Shown: one piece after another, positions 17,321 through 27,402 of the stretch
How positions within the stretch are numbered: position 1 is the stretch's first letter
How the letters are laid out: every line of letters starts with the position of its first letter
Assembly (NCBI RefSeq): GCF_016902295.1
Contig: NZ_JACJLQ010000002.1
Location: forward strand, 62,001 to 126,000
Direction of reading: 5' to 3'
Source: Bacteroides caecigallinarum
GTDB lineage: Bacteria; Bacteroidota; Bacteroidia; Bacteroidales; Bacteroidaceae
Length of the DNA: 64,000 bases
Program-made: the position numbers and the translations under genes
The notes under the pieces: generated by a model
What the model was told of the DNA's origin: nothing
Databases searched by the model: none
The model's input: the letters and a program-made list of their open reading frames with translations, nothing else

Positions 17321-18163
17321 TTAATAATCTTCTTCTACAGAACCAACAAACTTGCTGGCTTCTTTATATATATTCTCTACTTCCTTGATGTACTTGCTTT
17401 CAGGGAATTCATTCTTGAACGCATAATATTCGTCAATGGTTTCACGCATACGTTCTTCTTTCTTTTCAAGCACACTTTCGCGAGCCATATCATATTTAGC
17501 GCGAAGTATAAGTATCGACAAGTCTTCACGCAATTTTGTATAAGGATACTCCTTCAGAACATTCTGAGCAGTAACAACAGCTGCCAGATAATTGTTACCT
17601 GTACTGGTCTGCGACATGTTTCCGGTGTACGACCCCAAATCATAATAGAGCTTTGCGGAGAGATATTCTTTCTCAACAAGCTTATCCTGTAACTCAAATA
17701 TCATGTTCTGGGCAATTTCATGACGCTCTGTGCCCGGGAAATACTCCATATACATCTGCAGTTCCTGTATAGCCTTATAAGTACTGCTCTGATCCAGTCT
17801 TGGTTCCGGAGTATCAAGATACAAAGCCTTTCCGGAGTTGAATCTTGCCAACTCTGTATATGTACCACGCGGATAAGTAGTATAATATGTGTTGAAATAA
17901 TGTGACGCTGTTACATAATCACCCTGATTAAAATATGTCATCGCAAGCATATATAACGATTCCTCGCCAAACCTTGTTCCTTTCATGATAGGAATAAGTT
18001 CTTCCAGAACAGTAGCTGCCTTACTATTCTGTCCTTTGGCAAAATATGCCTTTGCTGCCTCATATTTGTATTCATAATCCGTACTCTTAAGTACGTTATT
18101 GTACTCTCCGCAAGAGCTTAGTAATCCTGCAGAAAGGAGAACCATTACTATATATTTTTTCAT
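17321..18163 (-). CDS. bamD: Outer membrane assembly lipoprotein BamD
   Basis: Periplasmic lipoprotein of the BAM complex, which folds beta-barrel proteins into the outer membrane. The 280 residues begin with a lipoprotein signal and lipobox (LLSAGLLSSC; Cys near 18), then TPR-like repeats (YMLAMTYFNQGDYVTASHYF, FNSGKALYLD, AKLYYDLGSYTGN). It is the first gene of the operon with the omega subunit and DUF4293. The TPR count and length fit the family. Confidence 0.9.
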   Translation of the reverse strand: MKKYIVMVLLSAGLLSSCGEYNNVLKSTDYEYKYEAAKAYFAKGQNSKAATVLEELIPIMKGTRFGEESLYMLAMTYFNQGDYVTASHYFNTYYTTYPRGTYTELARFNSGKALYLDTPEPRLDQSSTYKAIQELQMYMEYFPGTERHEIAQNMIFELQDKLVEKEYLSAKLYYDLGSYTGNMSQTSTGNNYLAAVVTAQNVLKEYPYTKLREDLSILILRAKYDMARESVLEKKEERMRETIDEYYAFKNEFPESKYIKEVENIYKEASKFVGSVEEDY

Positions 18164-18303
18164 ATTAACAAAAATAGTTCTGCAAAATTACTGTTTTATC
18201 GCGAATAATACAACATCAAAATCATTTTTAATTATATTTTTACTTACTACAAAGTATTAAAACAAATATTTATGTACTTTTACACCATAAAAAACAAATT
18301 TAC

Positions 18304-20328
18304 ATGAAGTTTGAATTAATATCAGAATACAAGCCTACAGGCGATCAGCCTGAAGCAATCAAGCAACTAACTGAAGGTATAAACAATGGTGTCAAAGCCC
18401 AGACTCTGCTTGGAGTTACAGGCTCAGGAAAGACATTTACTATAGCCAATGTTATTAAGGAAATAAACAAGCCGACACTAATACTTAGCCATAACAAGAC
18501 TCTTGCCGCGCAGCTGTATGGCGAATTCAAACATTTTTTCCCAAACAATGCCGTCGAGTATTATGTATCATACTATGATTATTATCAGCCTGAGGCATAC
18601 CTTCCATCGACTGACACATATATAGAAAAGGATCTTGCCATAAATGACGAAATAGACAAGCTCAGACTCGCAGCTACTTCCGCGCTCCTTTCAGGCAGGA
18701 AAGATGTCATAGTAGTCTCCTCTGTATCATGTATTTATGGTATGGGCAATCCATCCGACTTTTATGACAACGTAATAGAAATAAAACGCGGAAAGCTATT
18801 AGACAGAAATGTTTTCCTGAGACGTTTGGTTGACAGTCTTTATGTAAGGAACGACATAGAGCTGAACCGCGGGAACTTCAGAGTTAAGGGAGATACAATT
18901 GACATTTACCTTGCATACTCGGATAATCTGCTAAGGGTTATGTTCTGGGATGACGAAATTGACGCAATAGAAGAAATAGACCCTATTTCCGGACATAAAA
19001 TAGCTGATTTTGACGAGTATAAGATTTATCCTGCCAATCTGTTTATGACTACCAAAGAGAGTACTCTGAGAGCTATCCACCAGATAGAAGACGATTTGAC
19101 CAAACAAGTTGCTTTCTTCGAGGAGGAAGGTAAGCCTCTTGAAGCAAAAAGGATATACGAACGAGTAACTTACGATATGGAGATGATTCGCGAACTTGGT
19201 CACTGTTCTGGTATCGAGAACTACTCCAGATACTTCGACGGACGTGAAGCCGGCACACGCCCTTACTGTCTGCTTGATTTCTTTCCAAAAGATTTTCTGC
19301 TCGTAATTGACGAGAGCCATGTAAGTGTACCACAAATCAGGGCCATGTATGGAGGCGACAGAGCAAGAAAGAAGAATCTTGTGGAATATGGTTTCAGGCT
19401 TCCGGCCGCGATGGACAACAGACCTCTTAAATTCGAGGAGTTTGAAGAGATGATCAATCAGGTGATATATGTCAGCGCCACACCGGCCGACTATGAGCTC
19501 GTACAGAGCGAAGGCATTGTAGTTGACCAAGTAATACGTCCTACAGGACTTCTTGACCCAATTATTGAAGTAAGGCCAAGTCTGAACCAGATAGACGACC
19601 TTATGGAAGAAATACAGCAACGCATAGAGGTAAACGAACGTGTATTGGTTACAACACTGACAAAACGTATGGCAGAGGAACTTTCCGAGTATCTTCTGAA
19701 CAACGGAATAAAGTGCAGCTATATCCATAGTGATGTCGATACACTGGAACGTGTCAAGATTATGGATGAGCTCAGACAAGGCATACACGACGTTTTAATA
19801 GGTGTAAATCTTTTGAGGGAAGGGCTTGACCTTCCTGAAGTATCACTCGTAGCTATTCTTGATGCCGACAAGGAAGGATTCCTGCGTTCGCACCGTTCGC
19901 TGACACAGACAGCCGGACGTGCCGCAAGAAACGTAAACGGAAAGGTAATAATGTATGCCGACAAAATAACAGAAAGCATGCAGCTTACTATAGACGAGAC
20001 AAACCGCCGACGCGAGAAACAGCTTGCCTACAACGAAGAACACGGTATTACACCTCAACAAATAAAGAAAGTAAGGACTCAAATTCTCGGAGACAAGGAA
20101 AGTACTGAAGATAAGCAGGCAGCACCCAAAATTTACACTGAACATGCTGAGGCATCATATTCAGCCGCCGACCCTATTGTTCAATACATGTCAAAGGAAC
20201 AACTTAAGAAAAGCATTGAAAGGACAAGAAAACTCATGCAGGATGCCGCAAAGAATCTTGATTTTATCGAGGCCGCGCAATATAGGGATGAACTTATCAA
20301 ACTGGAGGATATGCTGAAAACGAAGTAA
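18304..20328 (+). CDS. uvrB: Excinuclease ABC subunit B
   Basis: DNA damage-verifying helicase of nucleotide excision repair, working with UvrA and UvrC. Full length at 674 residues: Walker [15 protein letters not shown], beta-hairpin [20 protein letters not shown], Walker [14 protein letters not shown], helicase motif [11 protein letters not shown], and a C-terminal UVR motif ([17 protein letters not shown]) for UvrC contact. It stands alone, convergent with the peptide transporter, and shares a strong hairpin with it. No clean promoter box is seen; TACTTTTA near 18277 is a near match. Confidence 0.97.
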   Translation: MKFELISEYKPTGDQPEAIKQLTEGINNGVKAQTLLGVTGSGKTFTIANVIKEINKPTLILSHNKTLAAQLYGEFKHFFPNNAVEYYVSYYDYYQPEAYLPSTDTYIEKDLAINDEIDKLRLAATSALLSGRKDVIVVSSVSCIYGMGNPSDFYDNVIEIKRGKLLDRNVFLRRLVDSLYVRNDIELNRGNFRVKGDTIDIYLAYSDNLLRVMFWDDEIDAIEEIDPISGHKIADFDEYKIYPANLFMTTKESTLRAIHQIEDDLTKQVAFFEEEGKPLEAKRIYERVTYDMEMIRELGHCSGIENYSRYFDGREAGTRPYCLLDFFPKDFLLVIDESHVSVPQIRAMYGGDRARKKNLVEYGFRLPAAMDNRPLKFEEFEEMINQVIYVSATPADYELVQSEGIVVDQVIRPTGLLDPIIEVRPSLNQIDDLMEEIQQRIEVNERVLVTTLTKRMAEELSEYLLNNGIKCSYIHSDVDTLERVKIMDELRQGIHDVLIGVNLLREGLDLPEVSLVAILDADKEGFLRSHRSLTQTAGRAARNVNGKVIMYADKITESMQLTIDETNRRREKQLAYNEEHGITPQQIKKVRTQILGDKESTEDKQAAPKIYTEHAEASYSAADPIVQYMSKEQLKKSIERTRKLMQDAAKNLDFIEAAQYRDELIKLEDMLKTK

Positions 20329-20400
20329 TATTCAGTAGCACATAATCTGGAAAAGATCTAAAAAGGTTCCATAAATGGAGCTATACTTACTAAAAGACAT

Positions 20401-20454
20401 AATAATAGCCACGAAAAAATATAATTAAAATTACTTTTTTTCGTGGCTATTATT
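20401..20454. terminator. Bidirectional terminator between uvrB and peptide transporter
   Basis: AATAATAGCCACGAAAAA (20401-20418) pairs with TTTTTCGTGGCTATTATT (20437-20454). Eighteen base pairs, with A/T runs suited to termination from both sides. It ends three bases before the transporter stop. Confidence 0.85.
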
Positions 20455-20456
20455 TT

Positions 20457-22046
20457 CTACTTATCCTGCATAAGACTTTGTAGTTTTCCTGACAGAAAGA
20501 ATAACACCACTGCAGCAGTGCCACTCATGAAAACAAATAATAGGAAGAAGTCATACAAGTTTTCTACATGATACCCTATAAAACTCTTTGCCACTCCACC
20601 CTCAGGATAGTATCCGCTCAACATTCCGGCCATTTTATTTGCGGCAGATGTACTTAAATACCATACTCCCATCAGAAGTGAAGAAAATCTTGCCGGCGAC
20701 AGTTTATACACCAGAGACAGACCTATAGGAGCAAGACACAACTCTCCCATGGTATGAATAAGATACAGACCTGTAAGCCATATCATACTCACTTTTACAC
20801 CCGGTTCCACATCCTTCACTCCAAAAGCTATGAACAAATACCCCATAGCCAGCAGGAAAAGACCTATGGACTGTTTCTTGACTGAACTCGGTTCTATCCC
20901 TTTCCTTCCGAGGAAAGACCATAGACCGGCAAAGACAGGAGCCAGAACCACCAGCATGATAGGATTGAACGATTGGAAATATGCAGCAGGCATCTCCCAT
21001 CCACCTATGTTACGGTCTGTCTGCTCGTCGGCAAAGAAAGTCAGTGACGCTCCGGCCTGCTCATACGCAGCCCAAAAGAATATAACAAAGAAAGCTATGA
21101 CATATATTATTCCAATCCTAATTTTCTCACTACGATTAAGACTATGGTCGGTTATTATCAGTACAGGCATCACTATTACTGTGGCATAAATAAGTGAACC
21201 AATCCAGTCTGCTCCCGAGAAGACACTACCTACTGTAGAAATCTGATTACCGATTATCCAATTCCAATTCACAGAGAAAACTAACGTCAGTGCAATTGTC
21301 GCGACAATTGCCACAATACTTCTGGGAGAAAGCCATCCATCATCTTTTTCTAATGATTGCAAATTGTCATCTTTCTTTTGAGGCGCAATTCCTACAGGAT
21401 TACCATCAGGATCGCAGATATATTTGTTCTTGAATATCTGAAAAACCACAGCTCCTATAATCATACCGATACATGATGCCAGAAATCCCCATTTGAAATC
21501 CTCCGGATGCCCAGTATTTCCTATCAGCCCACAAATAAGCGGGGCAAGAGTAGAACCGACATTGACTCCCATATAGAAAATTGTGAAAGCCGAATCCTTG
21601 CGTTTGTCATCATCAGAATACAGGCGTCCCACCATTGTGGATATATTAGGCTTAAAGAAGCCATTACCCATTATAAGCAATCCTAAGCCACAGAACATCA
21701 GCCATTTTGCCACATCAACCTGATGAAAATAACATGCACTCAGAAATAGAAGGAATTGTCCTACCGCCATTACCAACGCACCTACAACAATTGACCTTCG
21801 GTTCCCCCAATATTTATCAGCAATGTATCCTCCTATAAGCGGAGTCAGATAAACAAGTCCCGTATAACTGCCATAAACTTGAGATGCAAACTCCTTGTCA
21901 AACAGCAGAGCCTGCACCATATAAAGCATAAACAGAGCACGCATGCCATAATAACTGAAACGTTCCCACATTTCAGTCACAAAAAGAAGATACAATCCTT
22001 TCGGATGTCCTTTGCTATTATTTTTTACAAATTCGGAATTACTCAT
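20457..22046 (-). CDS. POT-family proton-coupled di/tripeptide transporter
   Basis: Inner-membrane importer of small peptides. The 529-residue protein starts with the POT signature TEMWERFSYYGMRALFMLYM (ExxER motif in helix 1) and has the PTR2 sequence GGYIADKYWGNRRSIVVG, with about 14 hydrophobic segments. A soluble cytoplasmic loop follows residue 210 (GNPVGIAPQKKDDN). Its start lies one base after the stop of the C1 peptidase, so the two are surely co-transcribed: the peptidase and transporter form a peptide-use unit. Confidence 0.92.
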   Translation of the reverse strand: MSNSEFVKNNSKGHPKGLYLLFVTEMWERFSYYGMRALFMLYMVQALLFDKEFASQVYGSYTGLVYLTPLIGGYIADKYWGNRRSIVVGALVMAVGQFLLFLSACYFHQVDVAKWLMFCGLGLLIMGNGFFKPNISTMVGRLYSDDDKRKDSAFTIFYMGVNVGSTLAPLICGLIGNTGHPEDFKWGFLASCIGMIIGAVVFQIFKNKYICDPDGNPVGIAPQKKDDNLQSLEKDDGWLSPRSIVAIVATIALTLVFSVNWNWIIGNQISTVGSVFSGADWIGSLIYATVIVMPVLIITDHSLNRSEKIRIGIIYVIAFFVIFFWAAYEQAGASLTFFADEQTDRNIGGWEMPAAYFQSFNPIMLVVLAPVFAGLWSFLGRKGIEPSSVKKQSIGLFLLAMGYLFIAFGVKDVEPGVKVSMIWLTGLYLIHTMGELCLAPIGLSLVYKLSPARFSSLLMGVWYLSTSAANKMAGMLSGYYPEGGVAKSFIGYHVENLYDFFLLFVFMSGTAAVVLFFLSGKLQSLMQDK

Positions 22047-22047
22047 C

Positions 22048-23232
22048 TTATTTTATTCCAAGCTTCTTCCTCAATTCTTTAGTCAAAGCATCCTTATGCA
22101 TCATTACGTAAACAGTCTTTGCACGTACAAAGCTTTCAGACATATTGATATATCCTCCGAAACGGTTTCTCTCTGTACCCCAGGAATTTTTGGTTATATA
22201 ATACTTGGTCCCGTTCTGGTCTTTTGTCAGTCCCGTGATATGCATCAGATGATCATCTGTAGTTACAAACGACTCATATCCTTCTTGTCTTACTTCAGGC
22301 GTTACATTGATTTCCGGATATGGATGCTCAAACTTATACACTTCTCCCAGTCTTTCAACCGGTTTCATATTTTCAAAACGGGCTCTGTCTGTCTGACTGT
22401 AATCATCCATCTTCGTAACCTCAGGATTAATGGCGACACCATTTGTGAATGAAAAACCTTTTTCGCTTACATCACCATCCCAACATACAGTATATCCGCT
22501 CTTCAAGGCATTGTCAGTGGCAGACATCATCTCATCAAGCGGAAGGTTATACATCTTGGCATGTTCCCAGTTGTCAGGAATTTCAAGCTCAAACTTTTCA
22601 TAATAAGGTTTGTGAGTGAAACTTGTAAGCATAACATAATCATCCATATTCAGACCAAGACTCTCAGCAAAACTTTTCGGAGTATATTCCTTTCCGTCAT
22701 AGACGAAAGTTTCCGGAAGTTTACCCATATAAATATCGAACAAGCTGTTAATCAGTTCATAATATTCACTGCTACGGTGCTTCATTTCGACTGCCTGCCC
22801 TGCAATAGCGGACATATAGCTTTCAAGTTCGGTATGGTTATGAGTCTTAGAATCGTAATTTATTCCGCTATACACTTTTTCCGGAACAATACCTACTTGC
22901 TTAAAAGCTGTCATCCAACTTGGAGAAATACTACCCTGCCCTATATTACCGTTTCCGCGGCGAAGATAATTGTCTGCAAGCTGGTTCATATACTTTTGTC
23001 TTACGATAAACATTTCAGACAAATCATACTCACCTTTCCCCATCCTAATCAACTCAGATTCCATAAACGATGTTGTCGCAAAACACCAGCATGTGCCTGT
23101 GGCTGCCTGATTTTTCACCGAAGTCACCTTATTTGAAACAACGTCTGTAAACTGGAATCCTTTTTCCTCCTGTGCCATAACAGCAGACGAAATAGCAATA
23201 AATGCAACAAATGTCAAGTTTCTTACTCTCAT
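22048..23232 (-). CDS. Exported C1-family (bleomycin hydrolase-like) aminopeptidase
   Basis: Cysteine peptidase of the PepC/bleomycin hydrolase family. The 394 residues open with a signal peptide (LTFVAFIAISSAVMAQ), so it acts outside the cytoplasm, unlike classic PepC. Catalytic Cys lies in KNQAATGTCWCFATTSF (near residue 48), His in TTDDHLMHITGL, and Asn in YYITKNSWGTERN. The peptide transporter gene follows at once, suggesting trimming of peptides before uptake. The signal peptide and the length match many Bacteroides paralogues. Confidence 0.9.
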   Translation of the reverse strand: MRVRNLTFVAFIAISSAVMAQEEKGFQFTDVVSNKVTSVKNQAATGTCWCFATTSFMESELIRMGKGEYDLSEMFIVRQKYMNQLADNYLRRGNGNIGQGSISPSWMTAFKQVGIVPEKVYSGINYDSKTHNHTELESYMSAIAGQAVEMKHRSSEYYELINSLFDIYMGKLPETFVYDGKEYTPKSFAESLGLNMDDYVMLTSFTHKPYYEKFELEIPDNWEHAKMYNLPLDEMMSATDNALKSGYTVCWDGDVSEKGFSFTNGVAINPEVTKMDDYSQTDRARFENMKPVERLGEVYKFEHPYPEINVTPEVRQEGYESFVTTDDHLMHITGLTKDQNGTKYYITKNSWGTERNRFGGYINMSESFVRAKTVYVMMHKDALTKELRKKLGIK

Positions 23233-23372
23233 CTCTCAATCTTTTATTATAAAAAACAATATTTATTTTACATAATGAATATTTCCGCTTGCAAATATAG
23301 TGAAACTCGCCCGATTTCGGATGGATTTAAGAATAACAAAGTATATTTTTCCCCGTTAGGACAACAAAAAAA

Positions 23373-23402
23373 GTCTCCGCAACAAATACATGCTGCGGAG
23401 AC
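23373..23402 (-). terminator. Terminator of the small exported-protein gene
   Basis: GTCTCCGCA (23373-23381) pairs with TGCGGAGAC (23394-23402). On the minus strand a T run follows (complement of the A run 23365-23372). Confidence 0.8.
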
Positions 23403-23422
23403 CTCTATAATTTAAATGTTAA

Positions 23423-23782
23423 TTACTTCTTTTCGATATCGATACCCTTGTTGCGAAGAGTCATACCCATAAGTTTAAGATAGTCTGAATACTGCTTTTC
23501 GTTAAGAGTATTCTTCATAAGCTTAAGATTACCATAAACTGCTTTACGAACTTTTTCGTCTTGGTTTTTCTTAGAGTTGTTAGCCAATTTCATTTCTGCC
23601 TCAAAGAAATCGCAAATATCAGCAACTTCCTTAGTCTGGTCTGAAGAAAGTTTAAGATACTTTCCCAACTGAGCTTTGTTGATTGAACCGTTCCACTTTT
23701 CTGGAGTTGTTGTCTGGTTACCGTTTGCAAATACTGTTGCAGAAAACGCCAATGCGGCGATTAATGTTAATCCTGATTTCAT
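23423..23782 (-). CDS. Small exported helical protein
   Basis: A 119-residue protein with a signal peptide (SGLTLIAALAFSATVFANG) and a lysine-rich helical mature part. The pattern LKLSSDQTKEVADICDFFEAE ... LKLMKNTLNEKQYSDYLKLM recalls the LTxxQ-type repeat of Spy/CpxP-like periplasmic proteins, but I cannot assign it firmly. It has its own promoter (TATCTTTG, 23917-23924), a possible operator further upstream and its own terminator, so it is monocistronic and may be separately regulated. Confidence 0.72.
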   Translation of the reverse strand: MKSGLTLIAALAFSATVFANGNQTTTPEKWNGSINKAQLGKYLKLSSDQTKEVADICDFFEAEMKLANNSKKNQDEKVRKAVYGNLKLMKNTLNEKQYSDYLKLMGMTLRNKGIDIEKK

Positions 23783-23916
23783 AATACCTAATGTTTAATT
23801 TTTGTTGTTACCTAAAATACAATCTTTTTCTGATTGCCTTAATTTAATCTCATTTTAGTAAGTCTTTCTATATACTTACCTTTCATTTAGCTTAAGCCTT
23901 TTTCTTTTTACCGATA

Positions 23917-23924
23917 CAAAGATA
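23917..23924 (-). promoter_or_regulatory. Promoter -7 box of the small exported-protein gene
   Basis: Minus-strand TATCTTTG, about 135 bases before the ATG at 23782. The 331-base gap 23783-24113 also holds the inverted repeat at 23947-23986 and the nqr terminator. Confidence 0.6.
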
Positions 23925-23946
23925 AGCATGTTTTCTGTATCAGAAA

Positions 23947-23986
23947 AACAAATGACAGTAAATCTTCAAAAACAACGTCATTTGTT
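23947..23986. promoter_or_regulatory. Candidate operator: 10-bp inverted repeat with 20-bp spacer
   Basis: AACAAATGAC (23947-23956) and GTCATTTGTT (23977-23986) are perfect inverted copies, two helical turns apart, centred about 45 bases upstream of the -7 box at 23917-23924. That is a suitable place for an activator. Confidence 0.4.
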
Positions 23987-24050
23987 GATATGCATCAAGA
24001 TATTAACAGAAATTTGAACAATAACAAGATTTTATTGTTAACGTAATACT

Positions 24051-24102
24051 TATATAACATAAAAGCCCGATACACACACGTATCGGGCTTTTATGTTATA
24101 TA
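24051..24102 (-). terminator. Terminator of the nqr operon
   Basis: Perfect 23-bp inverted repeat, 24051-24073 with 24080-24102, GC-rich core GCCCGATAC and a six-base loop. It ends 12 bases after the nqrF stop. Confidence 0.88.
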
Positions 24103-24113
24103 ACCTTATGATA

Positions 24114-25382
24114 TTATCCACCAAAGTTATCGTACATGATAGAAGATGATTCAACGCCAAGGCTGTCAAGCATTTTGACAACAGCATTCGACATCGGACC
24201 AGGACCACACATGTAGTATTCAATATCTTCAGGAGCTTCGTGGTTCTTCAGGTAAGTTTCAAGCATAACCTGATGAACGAATCCTGCAGTATATTTCACA
24301 CCTGCTGCATCTGCTGCCGGATCAGGACGGTCAAGTGCAAGGTGGAAATGGAAGTTAGGGAAGTCTTTTTCAAGTCCCAGGAAGTCTTCAAGATAGAACA
24401 CTTCGTTCAATGCACGAGCACCATAGAAGTAGTGAAGTTCACGGTCTGTAGTATGCAGAGTACGTGTCATGTGCATAATCTGTGCACGCAAAGGAGCCAT
24501 ACCGGCACCACCACCTACCCAAATCATTTCCTTCTTAGAATCGAAGATTGGATGGAAGTCTCCGTAAGGACCACTCATCAATACCTTGTCACCTGGTTTC
24601 AAAGTAAAGATATAAGATGATGCGATACCTGGATTAACATCCATGAAACCGCTGCGGTCTGGTTTGAACGGAGGAGTTGCGATACGTACTGTCAACATGA
24701 ATACGTCACCTTCGGCAGGATAGTTGGCCATAGAGTAAGCACGGATAGTTTCTTCTTCGTTCTTACATTTCAAGCCGAACAGACCGAATTTTTCCCATGC
24801 AGGAAGATATTCGTCACCGATAAGGCTCTTGTCGATATCCTTGTTGTAATCCATTTCGAATTTAGGTATCTTAATCTGTGCGTATGAACCTGGGATAAAG
24901 TCCATGTGAGCACCTTTAGGCAACTGCACCTTGAATTCCTTGATAAATGTTGCCACGTTTTTGTTAGAGATAACTGTACATTCGTATTCCTTAACACCCA
25001 TTACTGATTCAGGAACCTTGATTGACATATCACCTTTAACTTTTACCTGGCAACCAAGACGCCAGTGGTCTTTCTGCTGCTTACGGCTGAAGTGGCTGAC
25101 TTCTGAAGGAAGAATTTCGCCACCGCCTTCTACAACCTGACATTTGCACTGTCCGCAAGAACCTTTACCACCACATGCTGAAGGAAGGAACACGTTGTTC
25201 ACAGCCAGTGTATTCAGCAGTGTAGAACCAGATTCAACTTCCAACTGGTTTTCACCGTTTACAGTAACTTTCACTTTACCTGAAGAAACAAGAAAGTTCT
25301 TTGCAACCAGAAGGATTACTACCAACACCAGAATAGTCACGAGGAATACTCCAATGCTTGCTAAAATAAAATTCATATCCAT
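24114..25382 (-). CDS. nqrF: Na+-translocating NADH:quinone reductase subunit F
   Basis: Entry subunit of the sodium-pumping Na+-NQR complex, taking electrons from NADH. The 422 residues have one N-terminal membrane helix (SIGVFLVTILVLVVILLVA), a 2Fe-2S domain with cysteines in SACGGKGSCGQCKCQV and WRLGCQ, the FAD motif IRAYSMANYP, and the NADH side GGGAGMAPLRAQ and YMCGPGPM. It is the last gene of nqrABCDEF, 20 bases after nqrE. Confidence 0.97.
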   Translation of the reverse strand: MDMNFILASIGVFLVTILVLVVILLVAKNFLVSSGKVKVTVNGENQLEVESGSTLLNTLAVNNVFLPSACGGKGSCGQCKCQVVEGGGEILPSEVSHFSRKQQKDHWRLGCQVKVKGDMSIKVPESVMGVKEYECTVISNKNVATFIKEFKVQLPKGAHMDFIPGSYAQIKIPKFEMDYNKDIDKSLIGDEYLPAWEKFGLFGLKCKNEEETIRAYSMANYPAEGDVFMLTVRIATPPFKPDRSGFMDVNPGIASSYIFTLKPGDKVLMSGPYGDFHPIFDSKKEMIWVGGGAGMAPLRAQIMHMTRTLHTTDRELHYFYGARALNEVFYLEDFLGLEKDFPNFHFHLALDRPDPAADAAGVKYTAGFVHQVMLETYLKNHEAPEDIEYYMCGPGPMSNAVVKMLDSLGVESSSIMYDNFGG

Positions 25383-25401
25383 TGTCTTATTCCTTTCTTT
25401 A

Positions 25402-26025
25402 TTAGATGTTCAAACCAGAGAAACACATAAATGCCATTGCCATCAGACCTACAACGATGAATGTGATACCCAAACCTCTAAGTGGAGCAGGTACATCAGA
25501 GTAAGCCATCTTTTCGCGGATAGCGGCAAGACCTACGATAGCAAGCAACCAACCGATACCAGAACCAAGCGCATAAGAGATAGCGTCTGCTACTCCACCG
25601 ATGAACTTAGGATCAGATGGTGCAAGAGTAATACGCTGCTGCATGAAGAGCGAAGCACCCATGATGGCACAGTTAACAGCGATAAGTGGAAGGAAGATAC
25701 CCAATGATGCATAAAGCGACGGGCTGAATTTTTCCACAATCATTTCCACCAACTGTACGATAGCAGCGATAACGGCAATAAATAGGATAAAGCTAAGGAA
25801 GCTCAAGTCAATACCAAGAATACCGTCGGCAGCCAAAACCTTAGTCTGGAGCAGGTAGTTTACAGGAAGTGTAACTACAAGCACGAATGTCACGGCAATA
25901 CCAAGTCCGAGCGCAGTCTTCACATTCTTCGAAACAGCAAGGTATGAACACATACCAAGGAAGAACGCGAATATCATATTGTCCACAAATATAGAGCGGA
26001 CGAATAAACTCAATAAATGTTCCAT
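25402..26025 (-). CDS. nqrE: Na+-NQR subunit E
   Basis: Six-helix membrane subunit of the sodium pump. From the ATG at 26025 ([17 protein letters not shown]) it is 207 residues, the usual family start; an in-frame ATG nine bases earlier is less likely. NqrE and NqrD are inverted homologues carrying a shared iron centre; typical segments here are [13 protein letters not shown] and [12 protein letters not shown]-like [15 protein letters not shown]. Confidence 0.95.
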   Translation of the reverse strand: MEHLLSLFVRSIFVDNMIFAFFLGMCSYLAVSKNVKTALGLGIAVTFVLVVTLPVNYLLQTKVLAADGILGIDLSFLSFILFIAVIAAIVQLVEMIVEKFSPSLYASLGIFLPLIAVNCAIMGASLFMQQRITLAPSDPKFIGGVADAISYALGSGIGWLLAIVGLAAIREKMAYSDVPAPLRGLGITFIVVGLMAMAFMCFSGLNI

Positions 26026-26059
26026 ATTATACAATTAATATTTTTTATTCAACACCCTA

Positions 26060-26695
26060 TTATTTTTCCTGCAACTCTTTATGTTTAGCACGCTGATACC
26101 AGATAAGGCATGCTACGATAATCAGAGCCATAGGAGGCATCAACATCATACCGTTGTTTACATAGCCTGCATCCTTAAGCCACTGATAGTTCAGGATATT
26201 GAAACCGAGCAGTGTTCCTGAACCGAGAAGTTCGCGGAAGAAAGCTACGATGATAAGAATCTTGGCATATCCAAGACCGTTACCGATACCGTCAAGACAT
26301 GATTCCCAAGGACCGTTTGCCATAGCGAATGCTTCAAGACGTCCCATCAGGATACAGTTAGTAATGATAAGACCTACGTATACTGAAAGCTGTACGCTCA
26401 CATCGTATGCAAAAGCCTTCAACAGTTCACTGACGATAGTTACCAAAGCGGCAACAACCACCAGCTGAACGATGATACGGATACGGTTAGGAATAGTCTT
26501 ACGCAACAAAGAAATCACTACGTTTGAGAAAGCTGTAATGATAGTTACAGAAAGACCCATAACGATAGCCGGTTCCAGTTTAGAGGTAACGGCCAATGCT
26601 GAACAGATACCCAACACCTGTACAGTTACAGGGTTGTTCATGTTTAAAGGAGTAGAAAATACTTCTTTATTCTTAGCTGAAAATAATTTTCCCAT
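26060..26695 (-). CDS. nqrD: Na+-NQR subunit D
   Basis: Membrane partner of NqrE. The 211 residues have six hydrophobic segments, with [19 protein letters not shown] in the first helix and [15 protein letters not shown] in the middle, the repeat-related counterpart of the NqrE motif with its conserved Cys. It lies 17 bases after nqrC and 34 bases before nqrE. Confidence 0.95.
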   Translation of the reverse strand: MGKLFSAKNKEVFSTPLNMNNPVTVQVLGICSALAVTSKLEPAIVMGLSVTIITAFSNVVISLLRKTIPNRIRIIVQLVVVAALVTIVSELLKAFAYDVSVQLSVYVGLIITNCILMGRLEAFAMANGPWESCLDGIGNGLGYAKILIIVAFFRELLGSGTLLGFNILNYQWLKDAGYVNNGMMLMPPMALIIVACLIWYQRAKHKELQEK

Positions 26696-26712
26696 TGTTC
26701 GTCTCCCTCCTA

Positions 26713-27390
26713 TTATTTAGTAGTTAAAAATTTTGTGTACTGGGCCATGCAGTTCTTAAGCATAGCATCAACACCGTTTGAAGTGATTGTACCACCGGAG
26801 ATACCATCAACTTCGAATTCAGGATTTGCCACCTTACCGTTCTTGACAACGCTCAATGCAACACTTTCACCTTCCATTACGTGCTTGCCTACGAACAGAC
26901 TCTGGAAGTGAGGCAATGCGATTTCAGCACCAAGACCCGGAGTTTCAGATGCATGTGAGAAGTATGTACCAAATATTGTGTTCTTGTCTTCATCAAGTGC
27001 TACATAGCCCCAGATAGCGCCCCAAAGTCCGGCACCGTAAACAGGAACAACGTATTTAGTCTTACCGTCGATTTCACATACGAATACGTGAGCACGACCG
27101 TTTTCCTTGAATTCTTTTTCGTAAGCTGTTACGAATTTGCCGTCATATTCTTTCAAAGAACCGTCTTCAGCAACAATCATATCAGACTTAACTACCTTGC
27201 TGAACTCAGCGTCAGCATCTTTAACTTCTGTAATACCCAAAGAAGAAAGAATCTGTTTCTTAGTGTCGAGTTCAACGTTCTTGCCCTGAAGGTCACGCAA
27301 AGATGAGTTTACGAAAGCCAGCAGGAATGCTACGATAACAACCATTACCGAAGCATAAATTATAGTATATGAGTTACTATTAGTATTCAT
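26713..27390 (-). CDS. nqrC: Na+-NQR subunit C
   Basis: Carries a covalently bound FMN, attached by ApbE to the Thr of the SGxTxT motif, here SGGTITSNG (near residue 203). The 225 residues include one N-terminal membrane helix ([20 protein letters not shown]) and a periplasmic FMN domain with [15 protein letters not shown]. It follows nqrB by 12 bases. Confidence 0.95.
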   Translation of the reverse strand: MNTNSNSYTIIYASVMVVIVAFLLAFVNSSLRDLQGKNVELDTKKQILSSLGITEVKDADAEFSKVVKSDMIVAEDGSLKEYDGKFVTAYEKEFKENGRAHVFVCEIDGKTKYVVPVYGAGLWGAIWGYVALDEDKNTIFGTYFSHASETPGLGAEIALPHFQSLFVGKHVMEGESVALSVVKNGKVANPEFEVDGISGGTITSNGVDAMLKNCMAQYTKFLTTK

Positions 27391-27402
27391 TGTTTTCGGT
27401 TT

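Noticed and set aside
18931-19788. Long minus-strand frame inside uvrB
   Set aside because: It is the shadow of a strongly conserved gene and its translation has no domain features.
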